Shown here piece after piece: positions 8,223-14,202 of a DNA stretch of 28,333 nt (position 1 is its first letter; every line of letters starts with the position of its first letter). The translations under genes and the position numbers were made by a program. The notes under the pieces are model-generated. The model was not told where the DNA came from and made no database searches. It worked only from the letters and a program-made list of their open reading frames with translations. Source of the stretch: a virus; IMG/VR virus record IMGVR_UViG_3300023116_000258, positions 1 to 28,333 of that record, one strand, 5' to 3'.

Positions 8223-8493
8223 TCTTCATCTTCACATATTTATTAACAAGTTCTAAGTGATGATCCTGAGATCCATAGATGCTTTCCCAAGTTTCTACAC
8301 CAATCTGATGTATGCCCTGATTACCTCTATGATGATCAACACATAATGGAATAGTATACTCATCTTCTGACTTAAGTGCCATTCCTTTGTTGTTTCCGAT
8401 TAAATGATGTATCTCAGCAGGTCTCCTACATACACAACAACCATACTGTGATAGTGCTTCAAATCTATACTTCCTCTGTTTGTGGTTCAACAT
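8206..8493 (-). CDS. HNH-family nuclease (DUF968/Ref-like)
   Basis: With the ATG at 8493 this is a 95-residue protein. That start has a GGAGAG ribosome binding site and overlaps the VRR-NUC gene by 29 bases; the longer frame to 8715 lies mostly inside that nuclease gene and is rejected. Seen: Cys19-x2-Cys22, His29-His30, PLC at 49-51, His54-His55 and His62, the layout of DUF968/Ref-type HNH proteins, which cut DNA during phage recombination. Zinc is probably held by the Cys pairs. It sits in a recombination cluster with VRR-NUC and SSB. Confidence 0.75.
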   Translation of the reverse strand: MLNHKQRKYRFEALSQYGCCVCRRPAEIHHLIGNNKGMALKSEDEYTIPLCVDHHRGNQGIHQIGVETWESIYGSQDHHLELVNKYVKMKNGDNI

Positions 8494-8854
8494 CAAAGAC
8501 TCTCCATCTCTCCAATATTTGTTTAACTTCGTCCAGAGACGATACCACCTCAACTGGACAACCTTTTTCATTGATTTTACCAAACATCTCCACTTGCTTT
8601 TTAGAGACTGTGCCACCCGCATCTTCTTTTGTTTTCGGTCGTTTAACCTCCAAGAAATATGCTCCTCCATTGTGCAAAATGCATAAGTCTGGAATACCTG
8701 CTTTAACACCTTCACGCTTTAGTTTCCCCCCTACTATAGCACTCATTCGTGCTGATCCTCTATAACCCCCATTAGGAATTGCAAAATAAAATATATTGTT
8801 TAGATCTAAATAATTACAAATTGATACCTGTACCTGATGCTCAATCTTCTTCAT
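8465..8854 (-). CDS. VRR-NUC domain nuclease
   Basis: A 129-residue stand-alone VRR-NUC domain (PD-(D/E)xK superfamily). Seen: Glu5 and Gln7 in the first helix, IPNGGYRG at 26-33, GIPDL at 53-57, and FLEVKRP with the catalytic Glu69-x-Lys71; Gln87 follows. Small phage VRR-NUC proteins act on branched DNA such as Holliday junctions, so a junction-resolving role before packaging is likely. It overlaps the upstream 47-aa gene by 14 bases and the HNH gene downstream. Confidence 0.9.
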   Translation of the reverse strand: MKKIEHQVQVSICNYLDLNNIFYFAIPNGGYRGSARMSAIVGGKLKREGVKAGIPDLCILHNGGAYFLEVKRPKTKEDAGGTVSKKQVEMFGKINEKGCPVEVVSSLDEVKQILERWRVFDVEPQTEEV

Positions 8855-8984
8855 CTAAAAATTCTTGATACATGTCATCCGCAACATCACACAATGCGTG
8901 TTTAGTATTTGGATCATCCACCACACGAAGTTGCTCTATGATGTTGTGTAATGACTCTACCAATGCTTCTGTTTTATTTTCCAT
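8841..8984 (-). CDS. Hypothetical acidic 47-aa protein
   Basis: With the ATG at 8984 this is a 47-residue acidic helical protein beginning MENKTEALVESLHNIIEQL and ending in EFLDEED. That start overlaps the HTH gene by 11 bases; the longer frame to 9038 would overlap by 65. It sits tightly between the HTH regulator and the nuclease. Function unknown; the charge might suit binding to a basic partner. Confidence 0.55.
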   Translation of the reverse strand: MENKTEALVESLHNIIEQLRVVDDPNTKHALCDVADDMYQEFLDEED

Positions 8985-9195
8985 TGTCCTTTTCTTGCAT
9001 GTAACATTTAACTCCACGAACAAGTAGGTGAAACTCATCCTTACCTGCTCTCAGTCTGTGTTGTAAACCAGACCAACTAAGTCCTATGATACTCGCAAAT
9101 TCATTCTGGGTTAGACCCATATTTCTGATTTCATCCCTTAAGGATAAGTATCTGTAATCTTTATATTGTTTTAAGTATGAGTCGTCCTTGCTCAT
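8974..9195 (-). CDS. Small HTH protein, candidate early repressor
   Basis: A 73-residue protein with a helix-turn-helix at about residues 29-50 (LTQNEFASIIGLSWSGLQHRL), like XRE/Cro-type regulators. It is one of the few plausible DNA-binding regulators in the window and could recognise the ATATCA-N4-TGATAT operators; that link is inference. The ribosome binding site AAGGAG is 11 bases from the ATG, rather long. It overlaps the gene before it by 35 bases. Confidence 0.65.
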   Translation of the reverse strand: MSKDDSYLKQYKDYRYLSLRDEIRNMGLTQNEFASIIGLSWSGLQHRLRAGKDEFHLLVRGVKCYMQEKDNGK

Positions 9196-9457
9196 TGTAG
9201 TAATTACTCCTTCTTTGATTAAATGTTAAACCTGTTTCTTTAGGTTTTTTGTTTCGCACATAAGTTCTTTTCTTCACTAACAATTGTTTCAGATCTCTCT
9301 CACCCAATTTCAACCTGTCATAAATAATATTTGCACTTACAGGTTCGTTGTTTTTGCGTATATATTCCTCTACAATCATTCTTACAGATACTGTTCTTTG
9401 ACCATCAATAGTTCCGTTTGTTAAATGGTACTTACCATCACCTTTCTTTCTTGGCAT
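9161..9457 (-). CDS. Hypothetical basic 98-aa protein, possible winged helix
   Basis: A very basic 98-residue protein (MPRKKGDGKYHLTNGTIDGQ). The middle (VSVRMIVEEYIRKNNEPVSA, then NIIYDRLKLGERDLKQLLVK) could be a winged-helix-like DNA-binding unit. The ATG is two bases after the SSB stop and has no clear ribosome binding site, so it is probably translated by coupling to SSB. Its function is not recognised, but placement with SSB and nucleases suggests DNA metabolism. Confidence 0.6.
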   Translation of the reverse strand: MPRKKGDGKYHLTNGTIDGQRTVSVRMIVEEYIRKNNEPVSANIIYDRLKLGERDLKQLLVKKRTYVRNKKPKETGLTFNQRRSNYYNEQGRLILKTI

Positions 9458-9459
9458 GA

Positions 9460-9915
9460 CTAGAACGGAATCTCATCTGCAAAACCTTCAGCAACTTCCG
9501 CTACCTTAATTTGTGCATCTTGTTTCTTTGGTTGTGGATCAGTTCCATATCTAGGGTTTTCTGTCGATGCTTGTCCTTCATTACCACCTAACATCTTGAT
9601 CACACCACGATCCGATACGACTACCTCAGTTGTGTACTTATCTTCACCAGTAGACTTATCTTGCCACTTGCGTGTTTTGATTTGACCTTCAACATATAGT
9701 CTTGTACCTTTTTTACAATACTGTCCAACAATGTCTGCAAGTTTTCCATAGACTACGATCTTGTGCCAATCTGTAATCTCTTGTTGTTCACCCGCCTTGT
9801 TCTTCCATCTTTCAGTAGTTGCAAGGTTCATTAGACCAATACTTTGTCCTGTACTGGTTGCCTTCATCTCAGGATCACGACCTAAGTTTCCTAATAGAAT
9901 TACTTTATTAATCAT
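9460..9915 (-). CDS. ssb: Single-stranded DNA-binding protein
   Basis: A 151-residue SSB. The OB-fold is plain: MINKVILLGNLGRDPEMKAT at the start, then TTERWKNKAGEQQEITDWHK and a GQIKTRKWQDKSTGEDKYTT strand. A variable linker leads to the acidic tip DEIPF, which in bacterial SSBs docks replication and repair proteins. A bacterial-type tip suggests contact with host replisome proteins, in keeping with the host-type origin. It has an AGAGGAA ribosome binding site and a structured leader upstream. Confidence 0.95.
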   Translation of the reverse strand: MINKVILLGNLGRDPEMKATSTGQSIGLMNLATTERWKNKAGEQQEITDWHKIVVYGKLADIVGQYCKKGTRLYVEGQIKTRKWQDKSTGEDKYTTEVVVSDRGVIKMLGGNEGQASTENPRYGTDPQPKKQDAQIKVAEVAEGFADEIPF

Positions 9916-9965
9916 TTGTATTCCTCTTCTAATTAAAAAATATGACTGTTTTTGTCTTTACTAAC

Positions 9966-10028
9966 GAGGTTAAGTTATGAGATCGATACCCCGACTCAGC
10001 AATTCAGGTAACAGTCAAACCTCTGAGT
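9966..10028. other. Inverted-repeat structure in the SSB leader
   Basis: Between the 19-aa gene and SSB, ACTCAG (9994-9999) pairs with CTGAGT (10023-10028) and, after a six-base bulge, AGGT (10006-10009) pairs with ACCT (10019-10022). A competing pairing exists: GAGGTT (9966-9971) with AACCTC (10018-10023). The transcript could thus switch between two folds upstream of ssb. A tRNA was considered and rejected: the span is too short. Confidence 0.45.
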
Positions 10029-10087
10029 TACATAAATAAAATACTTGCTACAGCGAATACAGCATTAATCGCTAGGAATGTTTCCAT
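10028..10087 (-). CDS. 19-residue hydrophobic peptide
   Basis: A minimal reading frame, METFLAINAVFAVASILFM, essentially one membrane helix. Its ATG shares one base with the stop of the 211-aa gene (TAATG) and is preceded by a strong GGAGAGGA ribosome binding site, which together favour real translation over chance. It may be a tiny membrane peptide or a leader that controls ssb downstream; its stop lies at the foot of the hairpin. Function unknown. Confidence 0.4.
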   Translation of the reverse strand: METFLAINAVFAVASILFM

Positions 10088-10722
10088 TAGATCCTCTCCT
10101 GCTGTTCGTTTGCAAACCCTGCATCAATATCTATTGCAGGAAATAATTTTAACGCATGATTACTTACTTCTTCATTTTTATCAATGTATGCATCAGTAAA
10201 TATATCCATTGCTTTCTTGTAAGCACTATCACTATCATCCATTACTAACTGATCAAGTTCTTTTTTCTTTGCAGTAGTGTCTGCTTTGTATTTAGTTTCT
10301 TCTACTAACTGCTCTTCATTAACAAGATTCTTTTGATCCTTAAATGTTTCTGCTTCTTCTTCAGAATATACATCTGCATGGATTCCTAATAGTTTTAGTA
10401 TGACACGATCCTTTGCTCGTTTCTCTGCCATTGCATACGGATAGAATCCTTTACTATTCATGTTAGATGCTTCACCAGTAGACCATTCAACTCGACTACC
10501 AATACGACCTTTTACAACCATAGCAACATTACCACCTGCTCCATCCATCTCCATAAAGATTGGATCATCAAATGTAACACCTTCATAAACTGCTAGGCGT
10601 TCTAATGTTTTATGCTTCAAGATCCAGTTACCACTTTGTTTATGCATCCAAGCATTCTCTTTACTGGTAAGTCCATGTCTCTCTAACAATGTTCTTACAT
10701 TTTCTGGAATTTCACTACTCAT
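10087..10722 (-). CDS. Possible single-strand annealing protein (Rad52/Sak-like)
   Basis: With the ATG at 10722 this is 211 residues; AGGAGG lies six bases before it. The core runs GNWILKHKTLERLAVYEG, then VVKGRIGSRVEWSTGEASN and GFYPYAMAEKRAKDRVILKL followed by LG. The AMAEKRAKDRVILKLLG helix resembles the region of Rad52/Sak-type annealing proteins where a helix packs on the DNA groove, and the gene lies just upstream of ssb, the usual place for a phage annealing protein. Relatives in databases often carry a tRNA isopentenyltransferase name; no P-loop or other feature of that enzyme is visible. The C-terminal 80 residues are acidic and variable. The annealing role is inference. Confidence 0.55.
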   Translation of the reverse strand: MSSEIPENVRTLLERHGLTSKENAWMHKQSGNWILKHKTLERLAVYEGVTFDDPIFMEMDGAGGNVAMVVKGRIGSRVEWSTGEASNMNSKGFYPYAMAEKRAKDRVILKLLGIHADVYSEEEAETFKDQKNLVNEEQLVEETKYKADTTAKKKELDQLVMDDSDSAYKKAMDIFTDAYIDKNEEVSNHALKLFPAIDIDAGFANEQQERI

Positions 10723-10846
10723 TATCATCCTCCTCAAATGTTTCTATTTCTGCCCATTCTAGGCATTCTGCACACATGCCAATATCGTTATATTCAGTAT
10801 TCTCAACAATACTAGCACCACAACAGTTTGATTGTTCAATCATCAT
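10715..10846 (-). CDS. 43-aa Cys-motif protein
   Basis: A 43-residue protein with CC near residues 8-9 and CAEC at 25-28, a probable small zinc ribbon, then an acidic tail (FEEDDNE). AGGAGA lies five bases before the ATG at 10846. It overlaps the genes on both sides by 4 and 8 bases, and the frame fills the gap exactly. It may be a protein or nucleic-acid binding adaptor; the family is not recognised. Confidence 0.6.
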   Translation of the reverse strand: MMIEQSNCCGASIVENTEYNDIGMCAECLEWAEIETFEEDDNE

Positions 10847-10956
10847 TTTTTCTCCTGCCTTTCTCTTTCTTTCTTAAGATCGTCCTCTATCATGGCAAAT
10901 AACTCATATAAAGCATAGAAAAGGACGGCAATAAATACTACTTCAAAAATATCCAT
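10843..10956 (-). CDS. 37-aa single-pass membrane protein
   Basis: A 37-residue protein: a membrane segment (about residues 4-22, FEVVFIAVLFYALYELFAM) followed by a charged tail (EDDLKKERERQEKK). It starts in a TAATG overlap and ends in an ATGA overlap with the Cys-motif gene, so all three junctions around it are coupled. It may act at the inner membrane early in infection. Function not recognised. Confidence 0.6.
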   Translation of the reverse strand: MDIFEVVFIAVLFYALYELFAMIEDDLKKERERQEKK

Positions 10957-11165
10957 TACTCTAAACTCTCACGAATATCTTTTGCTAACTGATCAAGTTC
11001 TGAATCAACTTTGTCAGACCAACTGCAATACTCTTGTCTAACTTCTGGTTTAGCAAACTCTTGTTCAGCAACCTTTCTAATACGATCTTCTAACTCATAC
11101 ATCCTACGAACTTCTGGTGTCCAAGTATCTTGATCAATTGTGTAATTTTGTTTTAATGCTCCCAT
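10956..11165 (-). CDS. Hypothetical 69-aa helical protein
   Basis: A 69-residue, charged, mostly helical protein (WTPEVRRMYELEDRIRKVAE). It has a strong GAGGAG ribosome binding site and its stop overlaps the next ATG by one base. No domain is recognised. It belongs to the early unit that leads into the annealing protein and SSB. Confidence 0.65.
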   Translation of the reverse strand: MGALKQNYTIDQDTWTPEVRRMYELEDRIRKVAEQEFAKPEVRQEYCSWSDKVDSELDQLAKDIRESLE

Positions 11166-11177
11166 GCTACTCTCCTC

Positions 11178-11480
11178 TTAATAACCAAGTTTTTCCATTG
11201 CATCGCCAAACTTTTCCCAAATATAATCTTCAGCGTTGTCATAGAAATTATATGAATATGTATACCCATCCCAAGACTCAAAATCCCAACTTCTTGAATC
11301 TTTAAATATGTTGTCGATAGATTTTTTTACATTCTGGTAATCGTTGATCTGAATTAAATCATCTTTAACAACGACATTGTGTTCAAACTTAATGCACTCT
11401 TTCTCGATCCAAACATAAAAATCTTCTTTTGCTTCGTCATGAAAATCCCAAGCATCGTATTTGTCAAACTGTTCTTTCAT
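11178..11480 (-). CDS. Hypothetical acidic early protein, 100 aa
   Basis: First gene after the promoter at 11512-11541. The 100-residue product is acidic and aromatic-rich (MKEQFDKYDAWDFHDEAKED, later SWDFESWDGYTYSYNFYDNA). Such acidic early phage proteins are sometimes DNA mimics or host-enzyme inhibitors, but nothing here proves that. The ribosome binding site is weak (AAAGAG). Confidence 0.65.
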   Translation of the reverse strand: MKEQFDKYDAWDFHDEAKEDFYVWIEKECIKFEHNVVVKDDLIQINDYQNVKKSIDNIFKDSRSWDFESWDGYTYSYNFYDNAEDYIWEKFGDAMEKLGY

Positions 11481-11511
11481 AATTTTTGATCTCTTTTATT
11501 AAATTAAAGTA

Positions 11512-11541
11512 ATTATATCATATGTGATATTTCAATGTCAA
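11512..11541 (-). promoter_or_regulatory. Early promoter with operator palindrome (copy 3)
   Basis: TTGACA (11536-11541), 18-bp spacer, TATAAT (11512-11517) on the minus strand. The palindrome ATATCA-TATG-TGATAT at 11515-11530 is perfect on both halves. It drives the longest early unit, from the acidic protein through SSB, HTH and nuclease genes. Confidence 0.85.
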
Positions 11542-11546
11542 TATAT

Positions 11547-11747
11547 TTATCTTTTTTTTAATCGTCTATATGCGTAATAAACATTTGGCATTGGTTGATC
11601 TAGTCCTGCGTGTTCATTTAAGAAGTCAGTTACATCTTGCCAACTATAACCTTTTGATCTTAGTTCCTCGATAACTGGCATATACTGATCCCACTTTGAC
11701 TCTCTAATTTTTTCAGGCATTGCCTGTGCTTTTTCTAATAAGTTCAT
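11547..11747 (-). CDS. Hypothetical 66-aa protein, HTH-like
   Basis: A 66-residue protein whose middle (MPVIEELRSKGYSWQDVTDF) and end (NVYYAYRRLKKR) resemble short DNA-binding HTH units of phage and plasmid proteins. The ribosome binding site AGGAGAG is well placed. Its own promoter is not evident in the 135 bases upstream; it may be read from the promoter at 12274 through a terminator-like hairpin. Confidence 0.6.
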   Translation of the reverse strand: MNLLEKAQAMPEKIRESKWDQYMPVIEELRSKGYSWQDVTDFLNEHAGLDQPMPNVYYAYRRLKKR

Positions 11748-11844
11748 TTCACTCTCCTACATTAAATTTTGGATTCGATATTTGCCCATATTCAAGAGAT
11801 TATGTATTGACCTATACCTTACCCTACCCTAAATCCTTAACTTT

Positions 11845-11876
11845 TTAAATAGTAGGTGTGAGTTTCCCCACACCCA
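11845..11876 (-). terminator. Terminator-like hairpin after the 102-aa early gene
   Basis: Arms GGTGTG (11855-11860) and CACACC (11869-11874) with an eight-base loop, just past the stop of the gene at 11884. On the minus strand only a poor T-tract follows, so termination is probably partial. The remaining intergenic bases (11748-11844) show no other signal I recognise. Confidence 0.5.
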
Positions 11877-11883
11877 TTATCAA

Positions 11884-12192
11884 TTATGCTTTGACTTGAT
11901 CAAGTGTTACTTCTTCGATAAATTTATCATCTCCAAAGTAAACACCTTTGCCATCACAATCTTCATTCGTATATCCAATTTGACTACCAACTTTTAGGCA
12001 TTCAAAATCAGTTACATCGTAGACATACATTTTTGTTTGTGATTCATCGATCACATAGTAAGAACCCCAATCTGATTTAAGAATCTCTTTTGCATTTTTC
12101 TTTTGGCGTTCCATGTCAGAACCTCTTGCCCATGAACCACCTGCACCAAATGGAATGTATACTAAATAATCTGTGTCTTTGTCTTTAGACAT
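11884..12192 (-). CDS. Hypothetical 102-aa early protein next to the origin
   Basis: First gene downstream of the origin region, read from the promoter at 12274-12302 and with an AGGAG ribosome binding site. The 102 residues are polar (MSKDKDTDYLVYIPFGAGGS, later YVYDVTDFECLKVGSQIGYT). No known domain. As the most upstream gene of the early block it may act on the host or on replication control. Confidence 0.7.
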   Translation of the reverse strand: MSKDKDTDYLVYIPFGAGGSWARGSDMERQKKNAKEILKSDWGSYYVIDESQTKMYVYDVTDFECLKVGSQIGYTNEDCDGKGVYFGDDKFIEEVTLDQVKA

Positions 12193-12273
12193 ATTGATCT
12201 CCTATTTAATTGTTAAAGAACCACCAGTTTACAAGCGGTGTTACTTGATCTATTACAACTTTAGATACTTCGT

Positions 12274-12302
12274 ATTATATCACATTTGATATATCGTGTC
12301 AA
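12274..12302 (-). promoter_or_regulatory. Early promoter with operator palindrome (copy 4)
   Basis: TTGACA (12297-12302), 17-bp spacer, TATAAT (12274-12279) on the minus strand, with the perfect palindrome ATATCA-CATT-TGATAT at 12277-12292, the same core as copy 1. It fires away from the DnaA-box array into the early genes. The leader 12193-12273 shows no clear structure beyond a weak CACC/GGTG pair. Confidence 0.85.
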
Positions 12303-12434
12303 GTATTTTTTTTAATCGATCAAAAAGAAATGTTTATTTTTATTGATCCTGTGTACAACTTTTTATTTTTAATTTTTAATATTATTATTATTAGTGGTCG
12401 TTTTTTCTGTGGATAACTCAAACAAATCCTTAAT

Positions 12435-12447
12435 AATCAATAGTTTG
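12435..12447 (+). promoter_or_regulatory. IHF-consensus site 1
   Basis: AATCAATAGTTTG matches the IHF consensus WATCAANNNNTTR at every position. It lies between the first DnaA box and the 12-bp-spaced triplet. IHF bends DNA at oriC to help DnaA load. A 16-base neighbourhood is repeated at site 2. Confidence 0.55.
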
Positions 12448-12583
12448 TCTTGTGGAAAAACCTGTGGATAAAAATGTGTATAACTTTCTAAATTGTGGAT
12501 AACTCTAAAAAACAGTCTATTTTCTGTGGATTGTGGATAACTCAATATTTAGGGGTGTGGATAACTATATGGTTTTAGTTAAT

Positions 12584-12596
12584 AATCAAATAGTTA
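12584..12596 (+). promoter_or_regulatory. IHF-consensus site 2
   Basis: AATCAAATAGTTA matches WATCAANNNNTTR fully and sits between the DnaA boxes at 12556 and 12600. With its flank TTAATAATCAA it is a direct repeat of the region at site 1, about 149 bases away. Confidence 0.55.
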
Positions 12597-12653
12597 GGTT
12601 GTGGATAAGTCTGTGGAAAACTGGTCTCAACAAGTGCTAGAGAAGAGGAGAGT

Positions 12654-12818
12654 ATGATGGGTATAGCACCTGCTGAGATTTATTATTATAGACTACTCAA
12701 TTTTAGGTGTAACAGTAACTCTTCTATGTTCGCCAGTTTTTTTATGATAGGTGATTGCATGAGCGGATCTCCAAGAGTTATAACCACCTCTAGTAGCATA
12801 AGCATCTCTACCTGCTAG
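12654..12818 (+). other. Plus-strand start with strong ribosome site, possible gene remnant
   Basis: AGAGGAGAG four bases before ATG on the plus strand is the same ribosome binding site type used by the phage's real genes. It opens a 54-codon frame (MMGIAPAEIYYYRLLNFRCN) that soon runs antisense into the phosphoesterase gene and becomes Ser-rich as a shadow frame would. It may be the head of a rightward gene cut off by recombination, or chance. Not called as a gene. Confidence 0.25.
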
Positions 12819-13859
12819 TGTTGGATGCCTTTCTACGATTGCACCACCAGACTCAGACATTTGTTGTTCTGCATGATGATAATGTCCTGTATGTATGTAA
12901 CAATATTTAGCATTACCCCACATAGATCTATATCTTGGTTCTGATGCAAATAATTCTGGTAATTTAGTATTTTTTACTTTGTGTCCATGATGGAACGCCA
13001 ACATAATTTCACCATGCAAATGTGCATAAAATGGAAAGTCTGTATCATCTATTTCTACACGATCATTTTCTGAATATATTTTCTTGATTGCTTTCCTTAC
13101 CCACATAGAACCAACAATATCGTGGTTTCCTTCACATACAATAACCTTAACAGTTTGAAACTTGTTTAGCATTATCTCTACTGAATGCATAATAATATCT
13201 AGCGATACATCAATCAATCTACTAAAACGAGTATCAGCGTCTAATAAATGCTTTGCTGTGGGAGTAACTGCATCTAGTCCATCCCAATGTAAGAAATCAC
13301 CTTGTAGGTTTAATATGCCAGTCTCAGAGTTTGGTGATCCTTCACACATCTCTTTAATTGCCATAATGTACTCATCACTAGCAATATCAGTATCCCAATT
13401 ATCTCCAGTTTCTTTTTCATAACAATATGCACCTAAATGGAAATCAGTTATTGTTAGCAATGTACATAGATCCTCATTAAGCGGTCTAGGTAATCTTTCT
13501 ATAGTTGGTGCAGGTTTCCATTCAAATGCTTCTAATCGTTCTAAAAGTTGTTCTTTTTTACGATCTGCATCTTCATTAGACTTAACCCATTGTCCTGTCA
13601 GTATTCCGTCTTTATTGTAATAAGATGAAACACCTTTAACATTGTACCCATCTGGAACAGGATGATGCATATCATGCTCTGGATTATCACCTTGCTTAGA
13701 TGCTTTAAATATTAAATTCTTGATTGTTCTGTGTACTGATTGTTTGGTAATACCAAGTGCTGTTCCTGCTTTACCAAAACTACCATGTTCATTCATGGCG
13801 TTTACTTTTTGACGAGCACTTTCGTTTTCGCAATACTTAAGTAAATAAGTATAGTCCAT
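12693..13859 (-). CDS. HTH-metallophosphoesterase
   Basis: A 388-residue two-part protein. Residues 1-55 hold a helix-turn-helix (GSFGKAGTALGITKQSVHRT). Residues 130-370 are a calcineurin-like phosphoesterase with the metal-binding motifs in order: DFH at 139-141, GD at 187-188, GNHD at 244-247, HGH at 291-293 and GHYHH at 325-329. Such enzymes cut phosphodiester bonds in nucleic acids or nucleotides with two metals. The N-terminal HTH suggests it is brought to particular DNA, perhaps the adjacent origin. Ribosome site GGGGGAG. It is the gene that ends at the DnaA-box region. Confidence 0.85.
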   Translation of the reverse strand: MDYTYLLKYCENESARQKVNAMNEHGSFGKAGTALGITKQSVHRTIKNLIFKASKQGDNPEHDMHHPVPDGYNVKGVSSYYNKDGILTGQWVKSNEDADRKKEQLLERLEAFEWKPAPTIERLPRPLNEDLCTLLTITDFHLGAYCYEKETGDNWDTDIASDEYIMAIKEMCEGSPNSETGILNLQGDFLHWDGLDAVTPTAKHLLDADTRFSRLIDVSLDIIMHSVEIMLNKFQTVKVIVCEGNHDIVGSMWVRKAIKKIYSENDRVEIDDTDFPFYAHLHGEIMLAFHHGHKVKNTKLPELFASEPRYRSMWGNAKYCYIHTGHYHHAEQQMSESGGAIVERHPTLAGRDAYATRGGYNSWRSAHAITYHKKTGEHRRVTVTPKIE

Positions 13860-13882
13860 ACATCTCCCCCGAGTTTTTTGTG

Positions 13883-14152
13883 TTACTGGTATCTTTTAAA
13901 CCAGATTCTACGACCATTCTTTCTAATATCAATGGTCTTACAATATTGCGTTGCACCTCGTGCTTCTGCTGATCTAACATAATCTAAACACCTTTGTGCT
14001 GATGTACATACAAATGTGCCACCGCCCTCTACACCATCATTTTTTACAACATCCATTGTAACCAAATCATTTACAGGAAATTGATACATTGATGGTCTTT
14101 CATATGCGGTTGCTAGACCACTTACAAAAAATAAAATTAATAACTTTTTCAT
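13883..14152 (-). CDS. Small exported protein, 89 aa
   Basis: A Sec signal peptide (MKKLLILFFVSGLATAYERP, cut probably after ATA) followed by about 70 residues with three Cys (VCTSAQRC at about 48-55, then YC near 71), likely disulfide-bonded in the periplasm. AAGGAG ribosome site. It is one of three exported proteins in the block. Function not recognised. Confidence 0.7.
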   Translation of the reverse strand: MKKLLILFFVSGLATAYERPSMYQFPVNDLVTMDVVKNDGVEGGGTFVCTSAQRCLDYVRSAEARGATQYCKTIDIRKNGRRIWFKRYQ

Positions 14153-14202
14153 ATACTCTCCTTACTTTTAACAACTTTTTTATAAAATTTCCTTACTTTA
14201 AA

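Larger units (their letters stand above)
12350..12620. other. Putative DnaA-box replication origin
   Basis: The 12193-12692 stretch has no recognised minus-strand gene. It holds six copies of TGTGGATAA (complement TTATCCACA, the DnaA-box consensus) at 12408, 12463, 12494, 12532, 12556 and 12600, one TGTGTATAA at 12475, and near matches TGTGGAAAA at 12451 and 12612 and TGTGTACAA at 12350. All lie in the same orientation; the triplet 12451/12463/12475 and the pair 12600/12612 have 12-bp spacing. To the left (about 12303-12400) is a nearly pure A/T tract suited to unwinding. This matches the plan of a DnaA-dependent bacterial-type origin. Activity is inferred, not shown. Confidence 0.75.

Noticed and set aside
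8494-8715. N-terminal extension of the HNH gene up to 8715
   Set aside because: It lies fully within the VRR-NUC gene; the ATG at 8493 has a GGAGAG site and gives the normal domain length.
9966-10028. tRNA-like fold in the ssb leader
   Set aside because: Closing arms enclose only about 58 bases; no T-arm and anticodon stem fit, so I kept it as a simple structured leader.
10087-10722. tRNA isopentenyltransferase function for the 211-aa protein
   Set aside because: No P-loop or substrate motifs of that enzyme are present; the name appears to be a historic mislabel of this phage family.
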